12,396 bases of DNA from Verrucomicrobiota bacterium (GCA_005887855.1 VBQB01000237.1:1-12396), one strand, 5' to 3'. Counted from the stretch's first letter, positions 6,562 through 12,396 are shown. Notes: generated by a model from the letters alone, not told the origin. Numbers and translations are program-made.

Positions 6562-7254
6562 ATGAAGAGAAAGGTTCTCGTCGTCGATGTCGGCGGCACA
6601 CAAGTGAAACTGCTCAAGTCGCCCCGTGATCACCGAGGATTTGCCTCCGGGCCGCGGATGGGGCCGGAAAAAATGATTGCGGAACTCAAAGACACCGTGC
6701 GTGGGTGGAAATTCGAAGTAGTCTCAATTGGCTTCCCTGCGCCGGTGCGCAAGGGACGCATAACAAAGGACCCAAAGCATTTGGCCAAGGGCTGGGCTGG
6801 TTTCAATTTTGCCAAGGCACTCGCGAAGCCAGTGCGAGTGATCAACGACGCGGCCATGCAAGCGCTTGGCAGTTATCATGGCGGCGGCCGCATGCTTTTC
6901 CTGGGACTTGGGACCGGCCTCGGCTCCGCACTCGTATGGGAAAAGACTTTGTTACCGCTCGAGCTCGGCGACCTGCCTTATCACCACCGCAGCATCATTG
7001 AAGATTATCTTGGCGTCCCAGGCTTGGAGCTGCTTGGCGAAAAAGAATGGAAACGCGAAGTCATTCATTCGGTGAAGCAATTGAAGCGGTCGTTCATTGC
7101 CGATTACATCGTGCTGGGCGGCGGAAACGCCCATCGTTTCGATACGCTGCCGAAAGGTATTGAAAGAGGACAGAATGAGAATGCATTTCTCGGCGGGACG
7201 CGTTTGTGGCAAACCAAAGGGCACTCACGCCAACTGAAATGGCGCGTGCTCTAG
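6562..7254 (+). CDS. ROK-family sugar kinase, polyphosphate glucokinase-like
   Basis: ROK kinases phosphorylate sugars. The subgroup closest in motifs, polyphosphate glucokinase, uses polyphosphate or ATP to make glucose 6-phosphate. Seen in 230 residues: phosphate-binding VDVGGTQVK (8-16), GFPAPVRKG with a KGWAGF stretch (76-81), catalytic Asp in INDAAMQALG (D96), second phosphate loop GLGTGLGSAL (115-124), ELGD (134-137), and VLGGGNAH near 184. The zinc cysteine cluster of ROK repressors is absent, as in polyphosphate glucokinases. The usual ExGH motif reads ELGD, losing the conserved histidine. The ATG gives the expected N-terminus but has no ribosome-binding site, only a hairpin. It is co-directional with the DUF4388 gene. 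Phosphoryl donor and sugar cannot be decided from sequence. Confidence 0.8.
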   Translation: MKRKVLVVDVGGTQVKLLKSPRDHRGFASGPRMGPEKMIAELKDTVRGWKFEVVSIGFPAPVRKGRITKDPKHLAKGWAGFNFAKALAKPVRVINDAAMQALGSYHGGGRMLFLGLGTGLGSALVWEKTLLPLELGDLPYHHRSIIEDYLGVPGLELLGEKEWKREVIHSVKQLKRSFIADYIVLGGGNAHRFDTLPKGIERGQNENAFLGGTRLWQTKGHSRQLKWRVL

Positions 7255-7320
7255 CATCCAACATCCAAACGTCCGACCCTGAACGCCCAGTAATCTCGCT
7301 TCTGTCGATGTCGGATGTTT
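7255..7320. repeat. Heptanucleotide repeat remnant, two inverted tracts
   Basis: Immediately after the kinase stop are two tandem CATCCAA units (7255-7268). About 40 bases on, a 7-base-period tract in inverted orientation (GATG at 7307 and 7314) ends with GGATGTT, which complements AACATCC at 7261-7267. The units resemble the AACATCG heptamer in prmC. The inverted pair could fold and separate the convergent kinase and tRNA transcripts. No T-run makes it a clear terminator. Confidence 0.5.
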
Positions 7321-7332
7321 GTTCCTTTGAAG

Positions 7333-7414
7333 TGCCAGGGAGGGGACTCGAACCCCTAAGGATTTCTCCACCAGATCCTAAGTCTGGCGCGTCTGCCAAT
7401 TTCGCCACCCTGGC
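7333..7414 (-). tRNA. tRNA-Leu (anticodon UAG)
   Basis: The minus strand folds as a class II tRNA. Acceptor arms GCCAGGG and CCCTGGC pair, followed by discriminator A. The D-loop region contains AAATTGGCAGACGC. The anticodon stem CCAGA/TCTGG encloses CTTAGGA, giving anticodon TAG (UAG), which reads CUA-type leucine codons. The variable arm has a short GGA/TCC stem, and the T-arm AGGGG-TTCGAGT-CCCCT is canonical. The CCA end is not encoded. The long variable arm together with the anticodon makes leucine certain. Confidence 0.97.
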
Positions 7415-7429
7415 TCGTTGATTACGAAT

Positions 7430-7457
7430 GGCTTACAAATTGTAATTCGTCTGTCAA
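7430..7457 (-). promoter_or_regulatory. Candidate promoter of tRNA-Leu
   Basis: A perfect -35 TTGACA (7452-7457, minus strand) is followed after 16 bases by a weak -10 TAAGCC (7430-7435), placing transcription start a few bases before the tRNA 5' end at 7414. The strength of the -35 and the spacing support it; the -10 is poor. An inverted repeat ACGAAT/ATTCGT flanks the spacer region. Confidence 0.45.
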
Positions 7458-7467
7458 ATATCTTGTT

Positions 7468-7756
7468 CTACCCGTCTAGCGCTTCGCGCGCACACAGGAA
7501 ATGTCCGGTCAGGTTAAAGCCGATGATTTTGTCCCATTGCGCAAGCGTCATCTGATCGACCGGCGCGTCCTGCTGAAGGTCCGCGTGATTAATTAGAATG
7601 TCGACCGTGCCGTATTGGTCGCGCACGGCTTGGAATATTTTGCCGACATCATCCTCATTCGAAACGTCGGCGCGATACGCGAGCGCAATGTGCCTTGGCC
7701 ACGCAATTCCTTATCCGCATGGCTTCGAGATGCGGCGGGTAGGCCTGAACTCCCAT
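7468..7756 (-). pseudogene. Remnant of a short-chain dehydrogenase (glucose 1-dehydrogenase type)
   Basis: A minus-strand frame from about 7710 to a TAG at 7468-7470 translates to a clear internal SDR segment: RADVSNEDDVGKIFQAVRDQ, then YGTVDILINHADLQQDAP, then VDQMTLAQWDKIIGFNLTG, then HFLCAREALDG. In intact family members this stretch contains NNAG, here changed to NHAD. The catalytic Ser-Tyr-Lys region, which should follow, is missing because the frame stops. Upstream, a different frame offers an N-terminal-like piece (ATG at 7754-7756, MGVQAYPPHLEAM, then DKELRGQ in the next frame), but the nucleotide-binding TGxxxGIG segment is gone. I infer an internal deletion, a frameshift and a C-terminal truncation. 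It cannot encode an active enzyme. Confidence 0.78.
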
Positions 7757-7861
7757 TACGTGAAGTGGCCTGTTTGCGCCAACTGTCCCCGGGAGCTCTT
7801 TGTCCCAATGCAGATGGCGGCGGGAACAGCGGGCAAAGAAAATCAAAAAAAGACTTGCCTG

Positions 7862-7889
7862 TTGGCATAGTGTTATAGTTAACTATATC
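7862..7889 (+). promoter_or_regulatory. Candidate promoter of the GntR-ABC operon
   Basis: A -35-like TTGGCA (7862-7867) and a -10-like TATATC (7884-7889) are separated by 16 bases. The -10 lies inside the palindrome described separately, so a bound repressor would block polymerase. The leader would be very short before the ATG at 7905. Confidence 0.4.
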
Positions 7890-7894
7890 ACTAT
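7867..7894. promoter_or_regulatory. 28-bp palindromic operator upstream of the GntR gene
   Basis: The sequence is symmetric about 7880/7881. The centre TATAGTTAACTATA is perfect, and flanking ATAGTG and CACTAT complete 13 of 14 matching pairs, with the only mismatch at 7873/7888. Such a long dyad 10 bases before a GntR-family start, overlapping the likely -10, is best read as the autoregulatory operator of the YtrA-like repressor. Binding is inferred, not shown. Confidence 0.75.
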
Positions 7895-7904
7895 ATGAGA
7901 GGAA

Positions 7905-8318
7905 ATGGTCGATCTGGAACCGAGAATGGCGCGTGAATGGAACGATAGTCAGCCGATTTATCGCCAGCTTCGCGATCGTGTCGTCCACATGATACTCGAC
8001 GGCGTGCTCAACGAAGGCGATCCGCTGCCGTCCGTGCGCAGTGTTGCGGCCGAATATCGGGTCAATCCGCTGACGGTTCTCAAAGCCTATCAACAACTGG
8101 TTCACGAACAGCTTGTCGAGACGAAACGAGGTCTCGGCATGTTCGTCAAACCCGGCGCGCGCAATCTGCTGCTGAAGGGCGAACGCCAAAAATTTCTTGC
8201 CGAACAATGGCCCAGGGTTGCCGCAACTATTCAGCGGCTCGGCATCACACCGAAGGAACTGTTGCGTGCCGCCGCAACCCACCGGTCGTCGCCGAAGACT
8301 GCAAAGGAGGAGCGCTGA
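7905..8318 (+). CDS. GntR-family transcriptional regulator, YtrA subfamily
   Basis: This 137-residue protein is a winged-helix DNA-binding regulator. Residues 17-82 form the GntR domain: PIYRQLRDRVVHMILDG, the recognition helix region LPSVRSVAAEYRVNPLTVLKAYQQL, and the wing RGLGMFV. The C-terminal extension is only about 50 residues and has no large effector domain, which defines the YtrA subfamily, normally found just before ABC transporter genes as here. The ATG at 7905 closely follows GAGAGGA; an ATG at 7926 is an alternative start. The gene is preceded by a 28-bp palindrome, so autoregulation is likely. The ATPase gene starts 4 bases after its stop, with the AAGGAGG ribosome-binding site inside this gene's last codons. 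The effector is unknown. Confidence 0.93.
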   Translation: MVDLEPRMAREWNDSQPIYRQLRDRVVHMILDGVLNEGDPLPSVRSVAAEYRVNPLTVLKAYQQLVHEQLVETKRGLGMFVKPGARNLLLKGERQKFLAEQWPRVAATIQRLGITPKELLRAAATHRSSPKTAKEER

Positions 8319-8322
8319 AGCC

Positions 8323-9201
8323 ATGGCCTGCATAGAAGCACGCCGCCTCCGCAAGGCTTTCGGCACAACGATCGCGCTGGACAGCGTCGATTTGCGTGTC
8401 GAAGAGGGCCGCATCCTCGGACTCATTGGTCCCAACGGCGCAGGCAAAACCACCGCGCTCAACGCGATTCTCGGCCTCACCCCGTATCAAGGAGAACTGA
8501 AGGTCCTCGGACGCGATCCCTGGACTGCGCGCAATCAACTCATGCGCGACGTTTCCTTCATTGCCGATGTCGCCGTGCTGCCGCGCTGGATCCGGGTTTC
8601 GCACGTGCTCGATTATGTCGCCGGCGTGCATCCGCGATTCGATCGCGTGAAGGCGGAAGGTTTTCTTGCCAAGACCACCATCAAGCGCGCCAGCAAAGTC
8701 AGGCAATTATCGAAGGGAATGGTGGCCCAGCTGCACCTCGCTCTGGTCATGGCGATTGACGCGAAACTGCTGGTGCTGGACGAGCCGACGCTTGGCCTGG
8801 ACATCCTGTTTCGCAAACAGTTCTACGACTCACTGCTAAATGACTACTTCGATCGCAGCCGCACCATCGTGGTGACGACACATCAGGTGGAGGAGGTCCA
8901 GGATGTCCTCACTGATCTCATGTTCATCGACTGCGGCCGCATCGTACTCGAATGCAGCATGGAAGAATTCGACTCGCGCTACCTCGAAGTGATGGTGAAT
9001 CCGGAGCATCTTGCCGCGGCACGGGCGCTCAAGCCGATTCACGAGCGCCAGGTGTTCGGCCGCAGCATCCTGCTGTTCGATCATGTCGATCGTGACCAAC
9101 TCGCCGCGCTTGGCGAGGTGCACAGGCCCAGCATCGCCGATTTGTTCGTTGCCGTGATGGGAAAGGAAACCGGAAGCGGAGAAATGAGAGGTGAAAAGTG
9201 A
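8323..9201 (+). CDS. ABC transporter ATP-binding protein
   Basis: The cytoplasmic ATPase of an exporter-type ABC system, 292 residues from the ATG at 8323. Walker A GPNGAGKT is at 36-43, the signature is LSKGM (129-133, in place of LSGGQ), Walker B LLVLDE is at 149-154 with the D-loop GLD, and the switch His is H187 (TTHQ). The position where a Q-loop glutamine is expected reads FIADVAVLP (79-87) and lacks Gln. These substitutions recall YtrB/EcsA-like ATPases controlled by GntR repressors. The C-terminal 75 residues are an accessory domain without recognised motif. AAGGAGG lies 12 bases upstream, within the GntR gene. The stop overlaps the permease start (GTGA), so the two are translationally coupled and surely form one transporter. 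Substrate is unknown. Confidence 0.94.
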   Translation: MACIEARRLRKAFGTTIALDSVDLRVEEGRILGLIGPNGAGKTTALNAILGLTPYQGELKVLGRDPWTARNQLMRDVSFIADVAVLPRWIRVSHVLDYVAGVHPRFDRVKAEGFLAKTTIKRASKVRQLSKGMVAQLHLALVMAIDAKLLVLDEPTLGLDILFRKQFYDSLLNDYFDRSRTIVVTTHQVEEVQDVLTDLMFIDCGRIVLECSMEEFDSRYLEVMVNPEHLAAARALKPIHERQVFGRSILLFDHVDRDQLAALGEVHRPSIADLFVAVMGKETGSGEMRGEK

Positions 9202-10127
9202 ATAGTCCATCGGATAAGGTGCCCGAATTGCCCGTTGAGTCGGCGGTCGCAGACCGCCGCTACACCACTCGGCCGTTTTATTGGTCGGTGTGGCGGGAGT
9301 TGTGGGAGAACCGTTCGATCTATATAGCGCCGCTGATCGTTGCCGCCTTTGAGGTGTTCGGCTTCGCCATCAGCACAATTGGTCTGGCTGACCGCAGGCG
9401 GGCCGTGTTGTTGCTCGACGCGGCACATCAGCGGGCCGCAATTGAGCAGCCGTACGACTTGGCGGCGATGATGATGATCTTCGTCGTGTTCATCGTTGGC
9501 GTGTTCTACTGTCTGGACGCGCTGCATGGTGAACGTCGAGATCGCAGCATCCTCTTCTGGAAGTCGCTGCCCGTTTCGGATCTCACAACCGTGCTATCCA
9601 AGGTAACCATTCCGCTGGTGGTTCTGCCGCTGATTGCCTTCGCGATCGTCGTTTGCGTGCAGGTGATCATGCTGCTGCAAACCAGCGTAGTCCTCATATC
9701 CCACGGTATAAGTCCGGCGACGACGTGGGCCCACTTCCCGGTATTTCAGAACTGGTTGGTGTTGCTCTACGGTTTGGCCGCGATCGCGCTCTGGCACGCG
9801 CCGATCTACGGTTGGCTGCTGCTAGTCTCAGCCTGGGCGCGTCGCGCGACATTTCTTTGGGCCGTCTTGCCAATTATCGCGATCCAAATCTTCGAGAAAA
9901 TTACCTTCAACACTTCGTATTTCGGCTCCCTGGTGAAGCACCGGTTAATGGGATTCGCGCCGGACGCTTTCGAATTTCACGGTCGCGATCACCCCACGAT
10001 CGACTCACTTGCCCAACTCACTCCGGGAAGATACCTGAGCAGCCCAGGTCTTTGGATCGGGCTCGTATTCGCTGCTGCATTTCTCGCAGCCGCGGTCCGA
10101 CTACGCCGTTATCGCGGACCTATCTAA
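9198..10127 (+). CDS. ABC-2 type transporter permease
   Basis: This integral membrane partner of the preceding ATPase has 309 residues. Hydrophobic segments are at about 42-62, 88-108, 136-160, 185-200, 203-231 and 285-302, giving about six helices. Between helices 2 and 3 is HGERRDRSILFWKSLPVSD (110-128), typical of ABC-2 permeases and likely the coupling region contacting the ATPase. The GTG start at 9198 overlaps the ATPase stop and has GAGAGG 6-8 bases upstream, so it is well supported. An oddity: residues 15-21 (SAVADRR) are encoded by a palindromic REP-like repeat (9241-9259) inserted in the non-conserved N-terminal tail before the first helix. An ordinary N-terminus would begin near RPFYW. 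Substrate is unknown. Confidence 0.9.
   Translation: MNSPSDKVPELPVESAVADRRYTTRPFYWSVWRELWENRSIYIAPLIVAAFEVFGFAISTIGLADRRRAVLLLDAAHQRAAIEQPYDLAAMMMIFVVFIVGVFYCLDALHGERRDRSILFWKSLPVSDLTTVLSKVTIPLVVLPLIAFAIVVCVQVIMLLQTSVVLISHGISPATTWAHFPVFQNWLVLLYGLAAIALWHAPIYGWLLLVSAWARRATFLWAVLPIIAIQIFEKITFNTSYFGSLVKHRLMGFAPDAFEFHGRDHPTIDSLAQLTPGRYLSSPGLWIGLVFAAAFLAAAVRLRRYRGPI
9241..9264. repeat. REP-like palindrome inside the permease coding sequence
   Basis: A perfect 8-bp stem CGGCGGTC, loop GCA, GACCGCCG (9241-9259) is followed by CTACA. It has the same stem length, triloop and GCGGTCGC core as the intergenic element at 3735-3753, and two stem positions change in a compensated way between the copies. It lies in frame, 43 bases after the GTG start of the ABC permease. 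Confidence 0.82.
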
Positions 10128-10160
10128 TTCACCTGCTCGCCCAACAAAGAGAAAAAAACC

Positions 10161-10886
10161 ATGCACCCACTCAAGAAAGCCGCTCGAATCGCCGGGGCGA
10201 TATATCTGTCGATGGTCATCACCGGTCCCTTCGCGCTGATTTATGTTCCGACCAAACTGATCGTGCGCGGCAACGCCGTCGCGACGTGTGATAATATCCT
10301 CGCTCACGAGACTATGTTTCGTCTCGCGATTCTGGCTGATCTTGTCGGACAGGTGATTTTTATCTGCCTCGCGATCGCTCTCTACAAGTTGCTTAGCGGC
10401 GTCAATAAGACCTGGGCTGGATTAATGGTCGCGCTCGTCCTGGTCTCGGCCGCGGTCGGATTTCTCAATACACTCAACAATATCGCCGCCCTGATTCTAT
10501 TCCGCGGCACGGATTTCCTCACTGTAATCGAGAAACCGCAGCGGGACGCTTTGGGTTATCTGTTCATTCGTCTGCATAGTCAGGGAAATTTAATCAACGA
10601 GATCTTCTGGGGCCTCTGGCTCTTTCCTTTTGGACTGCTGGTTTTCCGTTCCGGCTTTCTGCCGCGGTTCATCGGTGTCTGGCTAATGATCAACTGTTTC
10701 GGCTACGTCGTTCTCAGCATTACATCGTTATTCTTCCCAGCTTATTACGAACCTGCTTTTCGCTGGGCGCAACCGGTCTTGTTTGGAGAATTGGCCATCA
10801 TGCTGTGGCTTCTGATCAAGGGCGCAAAGGTGCCAGTTACTCAAACACGTTCTATCACGCCGTCGAGTAGCCCCGCAAGTGCCTAA
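10161..10886 (+). CDS. DUF4386 integral membrane protein, first copy
   Basis: A 241-residue polytopic membrane protein of the DUF4386 family, function unknown. Hydrophobic segments lie at about 9-29, 57-77, 85-113, 143-163, 170-192 and 203-220. Family-typical stretches are NILAHETMFRLAILADLVGQ (45-64) at the start of helix 2 and SGFLPRFIGVWL (164-175) before helix 5. A short Ser/Pro/Thr-rich tail ends it. AGAG-type ribosome-binding purines lie upstream of the ATG. It starts 33 bp after the permease and 28 bp before a paralog of identical length, all co-directional, so it probably belongs to the same operon. Whether it assists the transporter or acts independently cannot be told. Confidence 0.88.
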   Translation: MHPLKKAARIAGAIYLSMVITGPFALIYVPTKLIVRGNAVATCDNILAHETMFRLAILADLVGQVIFICLAIALYKLLSGVNKTWAGLMVALVLVSAAVGFLNTLNNIAALILFRGTDFLTVIEKPQRDALGYLFIRLHSQGNLINEIFWGLWLFPFGLLVFRSGFLPRFIGVWLMINCFGYVVLSITSLFFPAYYEPAFRWAQPVLFGELAIMLWLLIKGAKVPVTQTRSITPSSSPASA

Positions 10887-10914
10887 CGAGATATAGACCT
10901 GGAGCACAACGTTA

Positions 10915-11640
10915 ATGACGAAATCTAATTTAGAAATGTCGCCGCGCTTCCAAGCCAGGATGGCCGGCGGTCTGTGGTGGCTCTGCATCGTATCGGGCGT
11001 CGTGGGCTTCGTCGCCGGGGCTCCACTAATCGTGGCCAACGACGCGGCAGCGACGGCGGCCAACATTCTGGCAAAGGAGTCATTGTTTCGCCTCGGATTT
11101 GCCGCCGATCTCATTAGTGGCCTGTCCTATGTGGGAGTGACAGCCTTCATCTATTGCGTGCTGAAACCCGTCAGTAGAAGTCTGTCACTGCTGGGGGCGT
11201 TCTTTGGCCTGATCGGGGTCGCGATTGGAGGTGCCTCATGGGTCATCCATTTCGCGCCTTTGCTTTTGTTGCATGGTGATCAGTACCTGACTGCGTTCAC
11301 AACGAGTCAGTTGCAAACGATATCGCTGGCGGCTCTCAAGCTTCAGCTGCAAGTCTTTCCCATCGGCATGGTATTTTTCGGAATTCAGTGCATCTCGATC
11401 GGTTACCTTGTTGCGCAATCGACGTTCCTGCCCCGCATACTGGGCGTAATCTTGGCAATCGGCGGAATGTGTTATGTGATCGCCTCTTTTGCTAACTTCC
11501 TGACACCGTCCTTCGGACCACATCTCGTACCGTTCATGATGCCCGTGGCTCTAATTGGCGAAGGATCGCTGGGTCTGTGGCTTCTCGTAAAAGGCGTGAA
11601 CGTGCAACGATGGAACGAGCAGGTTTCGTTAGGCCGATGA
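10915..11640 (+). CDS. DUF4386 integral membrane protein, second copy
   Basis: Also 241 residues and of the DUF4386 family. Segments aligned with the first copy include NILAKESLFRLGFAADLISG (50-69) and STFLPRILGVIL (169-180). Hydrophobic stretches lie at about 18-41, 57-82, 90-119, 146-166, 173-195 and 204-226. Overall identity to the first copy looks low outside these motifs, so the duplication is old or the two were acquired separately. GGAG lies 10 bases before the ATG at 10915. Its stop overlaps the next start as ATGA, indicating coupled translation with the oxidoreductase. Function is unknown. Confidence 0.88.
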   Translation: MTKSNLEMSPRFQARMAGGLWWLCIVSGVVGFVAGAPLIVANDAAATAANILAKESLFRLGFAADLISGLSYVGVTAFIYCVLKPVSRSLSLLGAFFGLIGVAIGGASWVIHFAPLLLLHGDQYLTAFTTSQLQTISLAALKLQLQVFPIGMVFFGIQCISIGYLVAQSTFLPRILGVILAIGGMCYVIASFANFLTPSFGPHLVPFMMPVALIGEGSLGLWLLVKGVNVQRWNEQVSLGR

Positions 11641-12396
11641 AAATAAAGCGTATTCTAAAGTGGGGCGGGCGCGCGATTTTGCTCGCGTTACTAGTGACGC
11701 TCCTCGTCGGTTTTATCGCCTATTGGAGATCGACTAACGATTGCGATCGCAAGACTGCTTTGGTCAATCCGATGAAAGCCATTCATTTTTGCGAGTATGG
11801 TTCACCTGACGTTCTCAAGTTTGAAGACGTTGAAAAGCCTGTTCCGAACGACAATCAAGTCTTGATCAAAGTTCGCGCGGCTTCCCTCAATTTTATTGAT
11901 CCGGGCTTGATGCGAGGGCCGTTGCCGCTTCGCCTGATGACCGGCCTGCGCAAACCAAAGAGGACACACCTAGGCACCGATGTGGCCGGCCAGGTGGAAG
12001 CGGTTGGCAAAAACGTGACGCTGTTCAAAGCGGGCGACGAAGTTTTTGGCGTGGCTCGTTCTACTCTTGCGGAGTATGTGTGCGCTCGCGAGCGAGCGTT
12101 GGTTATTAAGCCAGCTAGTGTGACCTTTGAACAAGCGGGCTCTATAGCTTGGGCGGGATTCACCGCCTTGCAGGGTCTTCGCCAAGGTAACATTCAGCCG
12201 GGGCAAAAGGTCCTGATCAACGGCGCAACGGGAGGCGTGGGCACTTTCGCTGTCCAGATAGCGAAGTCACTGGGCGCGGAAGTAACGGGCGTATGCAGTA
12301 CTGGAAAAGTGGATCTTGTCCGATCGATCGGCGCAGATCACGTCATTGACTACACCAAAGAGGATTTCACCAAAGACGACCAGCGTTACGACGTGA
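11637..12396 (+). CDS. Membrane-anchored NAD(P)H-dependent MDR oxidoreductase (partial)
   Basis: The frame starts at the ATG overlapping the previous stop and runs off the right edge after 253 residues, so the C-terminus is missing. It is a medium-chain dehydrogenase/reductase of the quinone-oxidoreductase type. MKAIHFCEYGSPDVLKFEDV (46-65) begins the GroES-like domain, then THLGTDVAGQVEAVG (110-124) and FKAGDEVFG (130-138). The Rossmann nucleotide-binding motif is LINGATGGVGTFAVQIAK (193-210). The structural-zinc cysteine cluster and catalytic zinc ligands are absent, so zinc-free NADPH-dependent reduction is expected. A basic then hydrophobic stretch (residues 12-29, ILLALLVTLLVGFIAYW) should anchor the N-terminus in the membrane, with the catalytic part probably cytoplasmic given the cofactor. 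An internal start at 11772 (MKAIHF) would give a soluble form. Confidence 0.9.
   Translation, partial: MKIKRILKWGGRAILLALLVTLLVGFIAYWRSTNDCDRKTALVNPMKAIHFCEYGSPDVLKFEDVEKPVPNDNQVLIKVRAASLNFIDPGLMRGPLPLRLMTGLRKPKRTHLGTDVAGQVEAVGKNVTLFKAGDEVFGVARSTLAEYVCARERALVIKPASVTFEQAGSIAWAGFTALQGLRQGNIQPGQKVLINGATGGVGTFAVQIAKSLGAEVTGVCSTGKVDLVRSIGADHVIDYTKEDFTKDDQRYDV

Noticed and set aside
7333..7756. Integration of a mobile element at tRNA-Leu
   Set aside because: The SDR remnant is at the tRNA 5' side, no attachment-site duplication of the tRNA 3' end is seen, and there is no integrase.
7593..8480. 295-codon minus-strand open frame across the GntR region
   Set aside because: It runs antisense through the GntR gene, its promoter palindrome and the ATPase start, all strongly supported on the plus strand. 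Its translation has no recognisable domain.
10092..10120. GGTCCG/CGGACC inverted repeat at the end of the permease as another REP copy
   Set aside because: It has a 6-bp stem with a long spacer and lacks the GCGGTCGC core; it encodes ordinary Arg-rich tail residues.

Overview
The window reads as a chromosomal segment of a Verrucomicrobia-type soil bacterium (Chthoniobacter/Udaeobacter-like), moderately GC-rich. This placement is an inference from gene style, namely DUF4870, DUF4388, DUF4386 pairs and a membrane-anchored MDR oxidoreductase, and from palindromic and heptanucleotide repeats scattered among housekeeping genes. No phylogenetic marker was compared. There is no phage, transposase, CRISPR array or rRNA.

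Left part (1-4016) lies almost entirely on the minus strand. It is a housekeeping cluster transcribed right to left: rpmE (ribosomal protein L31), prfA (release factor 1), prmC (the methyltransferase that modifies the release-factor GGQ glutamine), murA (first committed step of peptidoglycan synthesis) and a small DUF4870 membrane protein. prmC and murA overlap by 8 bp, and prfA sits directly before its modifying enzyme. At the extreme left edge a short plus-strand reading frame may be the tail of an RDD-family membrane protein.

Middle part (4067-7414) begins divergently from rpmE with a compact AMP-forming acyl-CoA synthetase-like enzyme. A DUF4388 protein with an acidic disordered N-terminus follows, then a ROK-family kinase resembling polyphosphate glucokinase. 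A tRNA-Leu(UAG) gene faces the kinase on the minus strand. The 490 bases from 7415 to 7904 hold no intact gene. They contain a candidate tRNA promoter (7430-7457), the decayed remnant of a glucose-1-dehydrogenase-type SDR gene (7468-7756), about 100 bases in which I see nothing (7757-7854), and a promoter/operator region.

Right part (7862-12396) is a probable plus-strand operon. A 28-bp near-perfect palindrome precedes a YtrA-subfamily GntR repressor, an ABC ATPase, an ABC-2 type permease, two DUF4386 integral membrane proteins of equal length, and a membrane-anchored zinc-independent MDR oxidoreductase that runs off the window. Four of the junctions are tight or overlapping (GTGA between ATPase and permease, ATGA between the second DUF4386 protein and the oxidoreductase). 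The likely role is a repressor-controlled envelope or drug-stress module, but the substrate is unknown.

The most unusual feature is a family of REP-like palindromes sharing the core GCGGTCGC. One lies in the prfA leader, one in the prmC leader, one directly before the ROK kinase start, and one in frame inside the ABC permease coding sequence. All four sit at the 5' ends of genes. A tandem heptanucleotide repeat is also embedded in frame in prmC.
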